In this document: one piece after another, positions 12,101 through 22,438 of the stretch | Numbering within the stretch: the stretch's first letter is position 1 | Layout of the letters: each line of letters starts with the position of its first letter | Origin: Chondrosia reniformis | Lineage: Eukaryota; Porifera; Demospongiae; Chondrillida; Chondrillidae | Assembly: GCA_947172415.1 (NCBI GenBank) | Contig: OX359197.1 | Coordinates: 4,216,001 to 4,280,000, forward strand | Length of the DNA stretch: 64,000 nucleotides | Direction of reading: 5' to 3' | Notes under the pieces: model-generated | Told to the model about the DNA's origin: nothing | What the model saw: the letters and a program-made list of their open reading frames with translations, nothing else | The model's database searches: none | Position numbers and translations under genes: made by a program

Positions 12101-15100
12101 ATTAACTTGAAAGACACCATACGTATGTACGTATACATGCAATATAGATGTATCCAAACGTATATTACAGATACACATACGTACGTACGTACATGCGTAT
12201 GTACACACTTAAATTATAAATAAGATGTTTTTAAAGGAATCAAAATTATACATACGTACATGTTACGTATGTGCATGAACATCCTTATATGGTCTTACTC
12301 TTCTGAGCTTCTCATTTTCCTCTTCCAGCCTCTTTGATCTTGCCTGAAGTTCACCGTCCCCTTGTTGAGTGACAGAAGACTCTTCATTGAGCTGAGGTTT
12401 CAACACAACATGTGGAACTAGCTCAGGTGTCACAGGGACTGCATTAGGATGTACAGAGGTTACTGTGGGTTGAACACATGGCTCTCTCCCCTCTAAAGAT
12501 GACATATGGGGCTGTAAATCTACAGCATTCTCTTTCAACACTTTAGATTTTACATGACTTGGATGAATTGTGGCCATACTGGGTGCTATATATTCTTCTT
12601 GGGGGTTGGTAGCCACTTCTACTTGTGCAGTACCCTCCTCCTCCAAGGAGGCTCCCTGTAATCGTCCCTCCTCCATGTACCTTGGAGACAGAAACTTTGC
12701 TCTAGTATGTTTTGGTGGATTGAGTCTGTATGATTCCATATAGGATGTGTTCTCCACTCCAGGAGCAGAAAGGGTCTACAAACATATGTACGTATATACG
12801 TATACATATGAATATACGTATGTACGTACATGACAGACAACATTACCATTACACAGAAGTAATACTTTAATACGTATGTGCTGTTGCAGGAGAATGGATA
12901 CATTTAAACTGCACTAAAGTTTAGAGAGGCATTTCCTGATGTATATTATTTTCATTTCCACTTCTGGTTATTACACTTGATATACGTACGTACATATACA
13001 TGTATATAATATGGGTTCATATGCAATTACTAGCAAATGTCAGCAATTGGAAAGCTAAGCTTGGTTTGCTTTCGTCTATACCTTCCTGTACAATTTTAAG
13101 GATACACAATCAAAAATATTGTGACTATAGGTGATATAACCTAACAAACAGGCCAAGTAATGCAAGTGTGAGGGTGGTAGCCCATAAGTGTCTTCAACTC
13201 AAATTATTTGTTTATATGTACTATTTACATATGTACGTACGTATGTATGTAAATAGTAAAAAGAGCATACGTACGTACACATTTATGTACTCAGATATAC
13301 TTACCAAGTTCCTTTGGATGGGTCCTTTAGGACTAACATCTGTACCCTATGGATCAAGTACTACATTGTTAGTGTACAATGTGATTGTACATACGTATGT
13401 ACGTATGTATATGTACGTACTTGTGAACTATAATATGTGCATACGTAGGCAGGGTTTTCAATGGTTGTTGGATATGTACACGTGTTGGATGGATGGATGT
13501 ACCCTAAACGTAGATGGATTGATTGATGTATGGATGGACTGATGGCTGGATGGATGCTTATCCATAAGTAAACACGTACGTATCACTTACACTATGTCCT
13601 TGTTCTGACATAAATTGTGATATAGTAGCCCACTGTGATGTTATATCAAATGTTTGATAGCTGAACATAAAATAGTATAAGAATATACATAGCTATGTAC
13701 ATACATACGTATGCACTTTCCAGTTACTGAGATAGCAAATATGTATATACGTACCTAAGTAAAGAGCTTAATTATGTACATAAGCACATACATATGTACA
13801 TACGTACATACATACGTACCTGTTATACAAGAATAAAGCCTTATTGAGTATCAGCAACATGATTTACTAATTCTGGACGTTTCGACCAGAAGTATTCATC
13901 AGCAATATGTATATGTAACATACGTACATACGTACGTATATTGCTGATTAAGACCTCCAGGTTGAAATGCTCAGAATTAATAAATTCATGTTGCTGACGC
14001 TCAATAAGGCTTCATTCTCATAATGATGGCAACAGGCACTCCCTATTCCTTTGTACAACTGTTATACATACGTATGTACACAAAGGTTAACTCACCCTCT
14101 AGACAAATCTGCTATAGTCACCCTTTTAGGAGGAATGCATGGAGATCCATGCTGGATAGAGACTGACTCCACATCCTGAATTAGAACAAATACAGAAATA
14201 CACATAAGTACGTATGTACGTACGTACGTACATGTAAGATACAGATTATGTACGTAAGTACGCATACGTACGTACATATGTAGGTACAGATGTATTTTGA
14301 TGTATGTAGGTACATACAAATGAAAATAATAGATATACGTACATACGGTCTACTGACTTCAACCGACTCCCCTTACACTAATTTACTCATAGGGCACATA
14401 CGTACGTAGATGTTTATTTTGAACTAATATACGTATGTACGTACGTATATAGTGTTCCACAAAAGCATAAGCATATAATACACTCACTGATACATGTAAA
14501 CATACATACCTTGACTACTGAAGGTGGTGGAGTTGGGAACTACGAATAAGAGACAAAAGGAATAAACTGTGTATTACATTTGTGTACAAAATAATGTACG
14601 TATGTATGTACGGACGTAGACTTAGTCACTATTATGACAACTTATTAAAACACAAAGGCTGAAAAGTACGTATAATTAAAGTCAATATATTGAGAATTCA
14701 GGTCTTATTCTATCACTTACTTATACGTATGTAGTACAATAAGTTATACAAAGTTCTAGCTTAGAGCTCTAACACTCTTCTGTCATCAAAATGTTAAAGT
14801 TTATGACTGCAAGTATAAACTCACAACATATTCTCCTCGCTTCTTCAACTTTGAAGTTAACAACACAATTGACATTAGCACAATCACCATCACTATCACT
14901 CCTCCTAGAACTGCTGGGAGTATGATTATAAGTAGATTGTCTGTCACTTGTGGTATTTGTGTTGTCTGAACTTGACTGATTCCAAGCACCTACGTAGATA
15001 CATATGCAAATTTTTAAAAGCACTGAAAATATTATGCCAGTACTATGTGAATACGTAGGTACATGTATGTACATACATATACGTATACAGCTTACGTACG

Positions 15101-18100
15101 TACGTACGTATATACGTATGTATGTACATACGTATGTTAATTGGTTATAGAGTGAGTAGGGTTTCATTTATGTTAAAATAAGTGTGTAAGTAAGTGAGCT
15201 TATTTGTTGAATGAACAGTAAAGTCAAAGGAAACGGCCACGTTTATTAGCAGGTACGTACGTACGTACTTTGGCTGTTGACCAATGAGATTAATTACATA
15301 GTAGCATATCATGGGATACGTACGTAGGATTGATACACTGCTGAGATAGCCAACCGGGGTAAAATACTTGGCTAAAGGTACGTACATACCTAGCAGCGCA
15401 GGGTTAGATCTACAGAACAACTGTACCACCCCATCTCAACCTCCTAATATCTGAAGCTATTTAAAGATTCACTTGACTTGACAATTCCCCTTAATTACAT
15501 AATGTGCCCTTTCTCTTACAGTATAAATGTTTAGCATGTACTTACATGTGTACGTACGTACGTAAGTATACGTATACATTTTTATAACAATAGCAATACT
15601 TACCACAAAGCCAGTTGTGTTTTCTATATCCACTATAGGTATAAGGTTCAAAACTTCAATAACCATTAGAGCTGGCACAATATTATCTTGAATTACATCA
15701 GTTATAGAAAACTCTACGTCAGCATCTAAATTGCTACCAGTAACTGCAGCTATCTACGTATACGTATATAAACATAACACACATGTACGTACGTATGTAT
15801 ATAATACACGCAAACATATGCTACGTACATTAACACAAATATACGTTGATACTTACATACACTCACATACGTATGTATATTTACGTACGCATGTACAATG
15901 CAGCCCACATAATTTGAATCTCTAGGGAACAATGGAAACAGTTCAAATTATCAGAGATTTAGTTTGATCTCAAAAAGCATATCTAGGAGTTATTGGGTGC
16001 CTCAGCTAGTGCCATACCCTCAGCCTCAACGTGGCTATACAAACCGTAGTTTAAAAACTTGATTGGACGTCTTGTACTCATTTAAAAATGTGTTAATTCG
16101 ACAAAAGATTTACCGAACTGCATCTTTCGATGCTTAAAAGTTTTAAGACGAACCAAAAGATAATTCAGCCTCCCGATTTTACATTGAAAAGAGATACATC
16201 CTACACTGTATGTATAGCTTGTATCAGCTGAACAATAAGTGATTTTTTCAATCTTATGAAATAAAACAAGGAAATAATCATTCAAATCAGGGAGTCCTAC
16301 AAATACAGTTATCATTCAAATTAAACGGTAATTCGAATTAAGTGGGGTGCACTGGCTGACAAAGGAATGGATAGGAAAACCGGTAAAACATTAAGATATG
16401 TATGTACGTATGTTCATCTAAACATACATACATACGTACATGTGTACATATAAATGTATGTTCATATAGGCATACATACGTACATATTTGTAATATGGTT
16501 TCATAAGTATGTACATACGTACGTACGTATGTACGTAGACACACACAAAGACAACTTACTGTAGCAGTGAAGTTGCTATCTGGTGCTTGCCTACGATTCC
16601 TTGGGTTTCTCTTCAACCACTCTACATACCCTCTTTGATAAAGTTGTCCCAGAGTTGTTTCCAGACCTTGTCTGGCTCTAGAGGCCTTAATTTGCAATTG
16701 ATCAAATTCACTTTTACTAGTTACAATATTAAGAATTACAGTTTCTTCTTGCCTTGGTGATTCAACTGAAGGACTAGGAAAAGGGGTCTCTACTACAGTA
16801 CTGGTGACCTCAGCTACTGAGGATGGTACAAACACTTGAGTTGAAGTGTCTTGATAAAGTGAAGACGATTGTAGGGTTACGGTAGAGAGAAAGCTATCAG
16901 TTTCCAATGATATCTTTGTCGAGTTAATGGATACCTGAGACGTAGAGTTTGATTGGAAAGAGTCCAGGCTGGATTCGATTGTCCTAGAGACTAAAGTACG
17001 AATAATAGCTTCAGAGCTGCCAGATTCCTGTACAGATCCTGACATTTCTACTGTCAGTTGAGATTCTCGAGAAATAACAGTTGCCAAAGCAGAAAAGCTA
17101 GAAATAGAAGACTCAATGCTATCCGTTACAACATAGAGACTTGATGTTGGCATTTCCACACTTGAATTAGAAGATACAATATCAGTAACTACTTCAGTGA
17201 TGCTTGCTGATAGAAAGTCTGAAGCTGGTAGCATGGTTGCTGATTTAGTTACTTCTTCAATAAGGCTATAAGATGATTGATTAGCAGTAAGTGTTTCTGT
17301 TATAGAGCTAGAAACTACAACACTACTCAGTCTTTCAGTAGTACTAGGTGATACTAGCAAAGTAGTAAGTGTTTCTTCTATTGAGCTAGAAGAAGACGTA
17401 TCACTAGTTGCAATTTCAGCAACACTGAATGATGATGGAAGTTCTACGGTTGGTGACCCTTCTATTGAGCTAGAAGAAGAAGTATCACTAGTTGCAATTT
17501 CAGCAACACTGAATGATGATGGAAGTTCTACGGTTGGTGACCCTTCTATTGAGCTAGAAGAAGAAGTATCACTAGTTGCAATTTCAGCAACACTGGATGA
17601 TGATGGAAGTTCTACGGTTGGTGACCCTTCTATTGAGCTAGAAGAAGACGTATCACTAGTTGCAATTTCAGCAACACTGAATGATGATGGAAGTTCTACG
17701 GTTGGTGACCCTTCTATTGAGCTAGAAGAAGACGTATCACTAGATGCAATTTCAGCAACACTGGATGATGATGGAAGTTCTATAGTTGGTGACCCTTCTA
17801 TTGAGCTAGAAGAAGACGTATCACTAGTTGCTATTTCAGAAAAACTGGATGATGATGGAAGTTCTATGGTTGGTGACCCTTCTATTGAGCTAGAAGAAGA
17901 CGTATCACTAGTTGCTATTTCAGCAACAGTGGATGATGATGGAAGTTCTATAGTTGGTGTTTCTTCTATTGAGCTAGAAGAAGACGTATCACTAGTTACA
18001 TTTTCAGCAACAGTGGATGATGATGGAGGTTCTATAGTTGGTGTTTCTTCTATTGAGCTAGAAGAAGACGCATCACTAGTTACAATTTCAGCAACACTGG

Positions 18101-21009
18101 ATGATGATGGAAGTTCTATAGTTGGTGTTTCTTCTATTGAACTAGAAGACGCATCACTAGTTGCAATTTCAGCAACACTGGATGATGATGGAAGTTCTAT
18201 AGTTGGTGACCCTTCTATTGAGCTAGAAGATGCATCACTAGTTACAATTTCAGCAACACTGGATGATGATGGAAGTTCTATAGTTGGTGTTTCTTCTATT
18301 GAGCTAGAAGACACATCACTAGTTGAAATTTTAGCAACACTGAATGATGATGGAAGTTCTATAGTTGGTGTTTCTTCTATTGAACTAGAAGACGCATCAC
18401 TAGTTATAATTTCAGCAACAGTGGATGAGGATGGAAGTTCTATAGTTGGTGTTTCTTCTATTGAGCTAGAAGAAGACGTATCACTAGTTACAATTTCAGC
18501 AACACTGGATGACGATGGAAGTTCTATAGTTGGTGTTTCTTCTATTGAGCTAGAAGAAGACGCATCACTAGTTACAATTTCAGCAACACTGGATGATGAT
18601 GGAAGTTCTATAGTTGGTGTTTCTTCTATTGAGCTAGAAGACGCATCACTAGTTGAAATTTCAGCAACAGTGGATGAAGATGGAAGTTCTATAGTTGGTG
18701 TTTCTTCTATTGAACTAGAAGATGCATCACTAGTTGTAATTTCAGCAACAGTGGATGATGATGGAAGTTCTATAGTTGGTGTTTCTTCTATTGAGCTAGA
18801 AGAAGACGCATCACTAGTTACAATTTCAGCAACACTGGATGATGATGGAAGTTCTATAGTTGGTGTTTCTTCTATTGAGCTAGAAGACGCATCACTAGTT
18901 GAAATTTCAGCAACAGTGGATGAAGATGGAAGTTCTATAGTTGGTGTTTCTTCTATTGAACTAGAAGACGCATCACTAGTTGTAATTTCAGCAACAGTGG
19001 ATGATGATGGAAGTTCTATAGTTGGTGTTTCTTCTATTGAGCTAGAAGACGCATCACTAGTTGAAATTTCAGCAACAGTGGATGAAGATGGAAGTTCTAT
19101 AGTTGGTGTTTCTTCTATTGAACTAGAAGACGCATCACTAGTTGTAATTTCAGCAACAGTGGATGATGATGGAAGTTCTATAGTTGGTGTTTCTTCTATT
19201 GAACTAGAAGACGCATCACTAGTTGCAATTTCAGCAACACTGGATGATGATGGAAGTTCTATAGTTGGTGACCCTTCTATTGAGCTAGAAGACGCATCAC
19301 TAGTTACAATTTCAGCAACACTGGATGATGATGGAAGTTCTATAGTTGGTGTTTCTTCTATTGAGCTAGAAGACGCATCACTAGTTGAAATTTCAGCAAC
19401 ACTAGATGATGATGGAAGTTCTATAGTTGGTGTTTCTTCTATTGAGCTAGAAGACGCATCACTAGTTGTAATTTCAGCAACAGTGGATGATGATGGAAGT
19501 TCTATAGTTGGTGTTTCTTCTATTGAGCTAGAAGACGTATCACTAGTTGCAATTTCAGCAACACTGGATGAGGATGGAAGTTCTATAGTTGGTGTTTCTT
19601 CTATTGAGCTAGAAGACGCATCACTAGTTGTAATTTCAGCAACACTGGATGAGGATGGAAGTTCTACGGTTGGTGACCCTTCTATTGAGCTAGAAGAAGA
19701 CGTATCACTAGTTGCAATTTCAGCAACAGTCGATGAGGATGGAAGTTCTACGGTTGGTGACCCTTCTATTGAGCTAGAAGACGCATCACTAGTTGAAATT
19801 TCAGCAAAACTGGATGAGGATAGAAGTTCTATAGTTGGTGTTTCTTCTATTGAGCTAGAAGAAGACACATCACTAGTTGAAATTTCAGCAACAGTCGATG
19901 AGGATGGAAGTTCTACGGTTGGTGACCCTTCTATTGAGCTAGAAGACGCATCACTAGTTGAAATTTCAGCAAAACTGGATGAGGATAGAAGTTCTATAGT
20001 TGGTGTTTCTTCTATTGAGCTAGAATACGCATCACTAGTTGAAATTTCAGCAAAACTGGATGAGGATAGAAGTTCTATAGTTGGTGTTTCTTCTATTGAG
20101 CTAGAAGAAGACACATCACTAGTTGAAATTTCAGCAACAGTGGATGAGGATGGAAGTTCTATAGTTGGTGCTTCTTCTATTGAGCTAGAAGAAGACGCAT
20201 CACTAGTTGCAATTTCAGCAACACTGGATGAGGATGGAAGTTCTATAGTTGGTGTTTCTTCTATTGAGCTAGAAGAAGACGCATCACTAGTTGCAATTTC
20301 AACAACACTGGATGAGGATGGAAGTTCTATAGTTGGTGTTTCTTCTATTGAGCTAGAAGAAGACGCATCACTAGTTGCAATTTCAACAACACCTGATGAG
20401 GATGAAAGTTCTATAGTTGGTGTTTCTTCTATTGAGCTAGAAGAAGACGTATCACTAGTTGCAATTTCAACAACAGTGGATGATGATGGAAGTTCTATAG
20501 TTGGTGTTTCTTCTATTGAGCTAAAAGAAGACGTATCACTAGTTGCAATTTCTACAACAGTGGATGATGATGGAAGTTCTATAGTTGGTGTTTCTTCTAT
20601 TGAGCTAGAAGAAATAGTGTAATGGATGACAACACTATTTGAAATACTCTCTGACCTGGCAGAGTGAATATTTAAAAACAGAAAAATAAACAGAAAATAG
20701 CTCAAAAAATCACGAAGATGAGGAAAAGAAGTAGCTGGTGACACCTTTCGCACTGAAAAACCTAAAATCAAAAATGTAAGAATGGTAGTAACATACGTTG
20801 ATATGTATACGAGGTTAACACTAACACGTTGTCAGTAGTTTAGAGGAATTAGTAAACGCAGTGGAAGGGTCATTAGAGATCGCTTTGCATAACAGAATGC
20901 ACGACAAGATATATGTAAACCCTAACTTTATTTAATGCTTACCTATTTGTAAAAAGACTGCCTGATTTTTTCCATCTGTCGCATTTTGAAGGAATAGTTG
21001 TTGTTTCAT
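9164..21009 (-). CDS. Mucin-like single-pass membrane receptor: signal, 39 Ser/Thr repeats, SEA-like region, TM, coiled-coil tail
   Basis: A 15-exon model: 21009-20943, 20761-16560, 15753-15604, 14989-14825, 14539-14510, 14175-14096, 13660-13593, 13339-13305, 12775-12299, 11791-11630, 11037-10980, 10497-10394, 9919-9771, 9479-9470 (10 nt) and 9250-9164. It totals 5844 nt (1947 residues) and every phase agrees. Exon 2 has no ATG before the hydrophobic stretch (residues about 41-54), so exon 1 supplies the start, giving an unusually late signal sequence. Residues about 70-1110 are the acidic Ser/Thr-rich repeats. Residues about 1355-1473 resemble a SEA module, with a furin-type RNRR at 1410-1413 and GSNLDADVEF in place of the usual GSVVV. 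The membrane helix is at about 1492-1519 (LLIIILPAVLGGVIVMVIVL). The tail has Pro-rich stretches, a Glu/Arg-rich coiled coil (exons 9-10) and a basic KSKKRKGR cluster. The likely role is a cell-surface mucin or adhesion receptor; no exact family is recognised. Confidence 0.85.
11260..11510 (+). mobile_element. Short interspersed element carrying a hammerhead motif (copy 1)
   Basis: It lies in intron 10 of the mucin-like gene, antisense to it. Segments such as AAAACCACAAG upstream and AGACTCTGGTTTCC downstream of the ribozyme recur around the related copy at about 34770-35100 and the decayed copy near 62440-62665, so this is a dispersed repeat. Non-autonomous retroelements and Penelope-like elements of aquatic animals are known to carry hammerheads; the exact family here is not identified and the ends are approximate. 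Confidence 0.6.
11350..11398 (+). ncRNA. Type I hammerhead ribozyme motif, catalytic G12 changed to A
   Basis: Stem I is AAGCCATA (11350-11357) pairing perfectly with TATGGCTT (11391-11398). It is followed by the core CTGATGA, stem II GTCC/GGAC with loop TAATAA, then AAAA where GAAA is required, a one-pair stem III C-AGCT-G and the cleavage triplet GTC ending at 11390. The secondary structure is complete, but the G12 position, the general base in hammerhead catalysis, is A. This copy is therefore predicted to be inactive or very slow. Confidence 0.8.
13830..14018. repeat. Inverted-repeat element with hammerhead-like cores (copy 1)
   Basis: The arms AGAATAAAGCCTTATTGAG... and ...CTCAATAAGGCTTCATTCT are imperfect reverse complements of roughly 75 bp, within an intron of the mucin-like gene. 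Each arm also holds a CTGATGA...GGTCGAAACG-type string, read on the minus strand from the left arm and in altered form (CTGATTAAGACC...GGTTGAAATG) from the right arm. A related element is at 45949-46107. Confidence 0.7.
15900..16350. repeat. Possible decayed DNA-transposon relic (Tigger/pogo-like ends)
   Basis: This part of intron 2 of the mucin-like gene lacks the ACGT repeats seen on both sides. Its edges (AATTATCAGAGATTTAG near 15946 and GGTAATTCGAATTAAG near 16327) resemble the style of Tigger/pogo terminal repeats. No transposase frame is present. The identification rests on style only and is weak. Confidence 0.3.
17385..20615 (-). repeat. Coding minisatellite: about 39 units of 78 or 81 bp
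   Basis: The units encode SSSSIEETPTIELPSSSS followed by VAEIATSDA, with 26 or 27 residues per unit depending on one extra Ser codon. Variants follow patterns: IEETPTI versus IEGSPTV, and the last segment cycling among ATSD, STSD, TTSD and VTSD, with blocks of two or three units repeated together. That implies expansion of multi-unit blocks. IEGSPTV units dominate the C-terminal end of the array. The residue content (Ser/Thr with regular Glu and Pro) fits a heavily O-glycosylated stalk. Confidence 0.95.
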
Positions 21010-21142
21010 CTTGAGGGACCGTCCAGCATGATCTAGATTTGGCTAACTCTTAGCAACAGGCATTTAACGATTGTTTTGTTAATTACCAACCATCTTTTGC
21101 GTTGCTAGGTAACGATGACGACTCAGGTTGGCCATCTAAAAA
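21010..21142. promoter_or_regulatory. 133-bp bidirectional promoter region
   Basis: Only 133 bases separate the start codon of the minus-strand mucin-like receptor from that of the plus-strand RING/TRAF-type gene. The two genes diverge, so both promoters and 5' untranslated regions must overlap here or extend into the neighbouring exon 1. No TATA box is evident. The receptor start depends on the inferred short exon 1. Confidence 0.5.
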
Positions 21143-22438
21143 ATGGACGATCACGAATCGACTTATTTGGGTCGTCGTGTCATCCTTCTGCGAGAACCAA
21201 CTGAAGAACAAGTGTGCCAAATCTGTGGTGGATTAGTTAACGAATCCCAACAAATAATTTGTTGCGGACGAGTTGTCTGTAAAGATTGCCTTTTAAAATG
21301 GCTCAAGCGTTCAAAGACTTGTCCTTTCTGCCGAAAAGACAACCCAGAATACTATCCTGATATTAGAAACGATAGAGCCATAAAAAATTTAATAGCAATA
21401 TGCCCTTTTAAGGAAGAAGGCTGCAAATGGCAAGGAGAATTGGTGTATTTGAACGATCACGCCAAAGAGTGTTTTCTCGGCGTTAAATCTTGCCCTAATC
21501 ATTGTGGTGAACGCATACCAAAGGCGGAAATGGACCAGCACTTGAACAGCCAGTGTAGAAAGAGAGATTACCGTTGTCAGTACTGCGGAAAAGTAGACAG
21601 ATATGAGATAATAACTGGGGATCATTGCGAACTGGTTTGTGAGAGATTCCCAATAATGTGCCCTAACGTGTGCGAAGCTGCGTCCTTCCCAAGATGTGAA
21701 TTAGAGCTCCACCTAAGCTCCTGTCCTCTTCAACAAATTAATTGCGAATTTAGTCCACTCGGATGTAGTGAAATGGTCTACAGATGTTACATGGACAATC
21801 ACCATTCCAATAATGTTGAGAATCATATAACTTTAGCTTGTCGAAAATTGGTATCGCTACTGGAAACAATGGAACACTTAGAATCTGCTGTGAATGCTCT
21901 CAGGCAGCGTGAACTCCCTGTGCTAATAATGGCCCCAGTAACCTTTAGCATTCCTTGGAACCACCTGCAAGGCCAACAATGGAGGAGTTCACACTTCTCT
22001 GCTCCATCTTGCAGACATAAATTTATGCTGATTGTTCACTGTCGGCCAGATATGCTTAATTCTTCCTTAAAATACAACACAGTTGAAGGTGCCTCTGTAT
22101 ATCGACTTTCAGTAGAACTGGTCATCATTAGATGTCAAGACTTCAAGTTCTCTGGTACCTGCTCACTGAGCTTGATCAGTCAAAACACATCAGATTCAGT
22201 GATAAAGGAGCAGTGTCTAACTGACATTAGACCACAAGGAAATGAACCCATTGTTAGCTTTGTTGTTTCTTTGAATCCTTCTGGAAGAGGCGAGAGAGAT
22301 GCTGAGCAGAGTGACATTTTAGATTCACTCTTTGATGCTAATGATGATGGCTACAGCTCTTTGAAGACGTTGAATGAATTTATCCTTAATGGAAACATCC
22401 ACATTAAAGTAACCATTGATTCCATTATCTCTTTTTAG
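21143..22438 (+). CDS. RING finger / TRAF-type zinc finger protein (TRAF-like), single exon
   Basis: A 431-residue intact frame starting at the first ATG after the short divergent promoter. Residues about 25-65 are a C3HC4 RING finger (CQICGG... CCGRVVCKDCLLKWL...CPFC). Residues about 80-230 hold TRAF-type zinc fingers with repeated Cys/His groups (CPFKEEGCKW, CPNHCGERIP, CQYCGKV, CPNVCEA, CEFSPLGCSEMV). A short helical stretch follows (LVSLLETMEHLESAVNALR), then about 180 residues of weak TRAF/MATH-like character. TRAF proteins are cytoplasmic adaptors and E3 ubiquitin ligases downstream of receptors. The C-terminal domain is too divergent for me to call a functional MATH domain with confidence. 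The absence of introns suggests an origin by retroposition or lineage-specific expansion. Confidence 0.9.
   Translation: MDDHESTYLGRRVILLREPTEEQVCQICGGLVNESQQIICCGRVVCKDCLLKWLKRSKTCPFCRKDNPEYYPDIRNDRAIKNLIAICPFKEEGCKWQGELVYLNDHAKECFLGVKSCPNHCGERIPKAEMDQHLNSQCRKRDYRCQYCGKVDRYEIITGDHCELVCERFPIMCPNVCEAASFPRCELELHLSSCPLQQINCEFSPLGCSEMVYRCYMDNHHSNNVENHITLACRKLVSLLETMEHLESAVNALRQRELPVLIMAPVTFSIPWNHLQGQQWRSSHFSAPSCRHKFMLIVHCRPDMLNSSLKYNTVEGASVYRLSVELVIIRCQDFKFSGTCSLSLISQNTSDSVIKEQCLTDIRPQGNEPIVSFVVSLNPSGRGERDAEQSDILDSLFDANDDGYSSLKTLNEFILNGNIHIKVTIDSIISF

Larger units (their letters stand above)
11520..16560. repeat. Dense (ACGT)n / TACGTACG tetranucleotide repeats in introns
   Basis: Nearly every intron of the minus-strand gene between exons 2 and 11 contains runs of TACGTACGTA and degenerate relatives (for example near 12040, 14215, 15095, 15790 and 16510). 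The unit is its own reverse complement, so the runs can fold back on themselves. Several splice acceptors of the host gene lie inside them (TACGTAG before exons 3 and 4). Spurious frames translating to alternating Tyr-Val-Arg-Thr come from these runs and were left out. Confidence 0.9.

Noticed and set aside
12619-12903. 94-codon frame overlapping exon 9 of the mucin-like gene
   Set aside because: Entering this frame would need a different phase from exon 8 and reaches a stop early; the other frame continues to a good donor at 12299.
12038-15932. Many 60-130-codon frames translating to Tyr-Val-Arg-Thr-rich peptides
   Set aside because: They arise from TACGTACG tetranucleotide runs in introns and have no domain or splice logic.
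17866-20622. 918-codon plus-strand open frame opposite the mucin-like repeats
   Set aside because: It is the antisense of the coding minisatellite. The repeat period is a multiple of three and the unit happens to lack stops in that frame; the sense strand has the signal sequence, splice sites and downstream domains.
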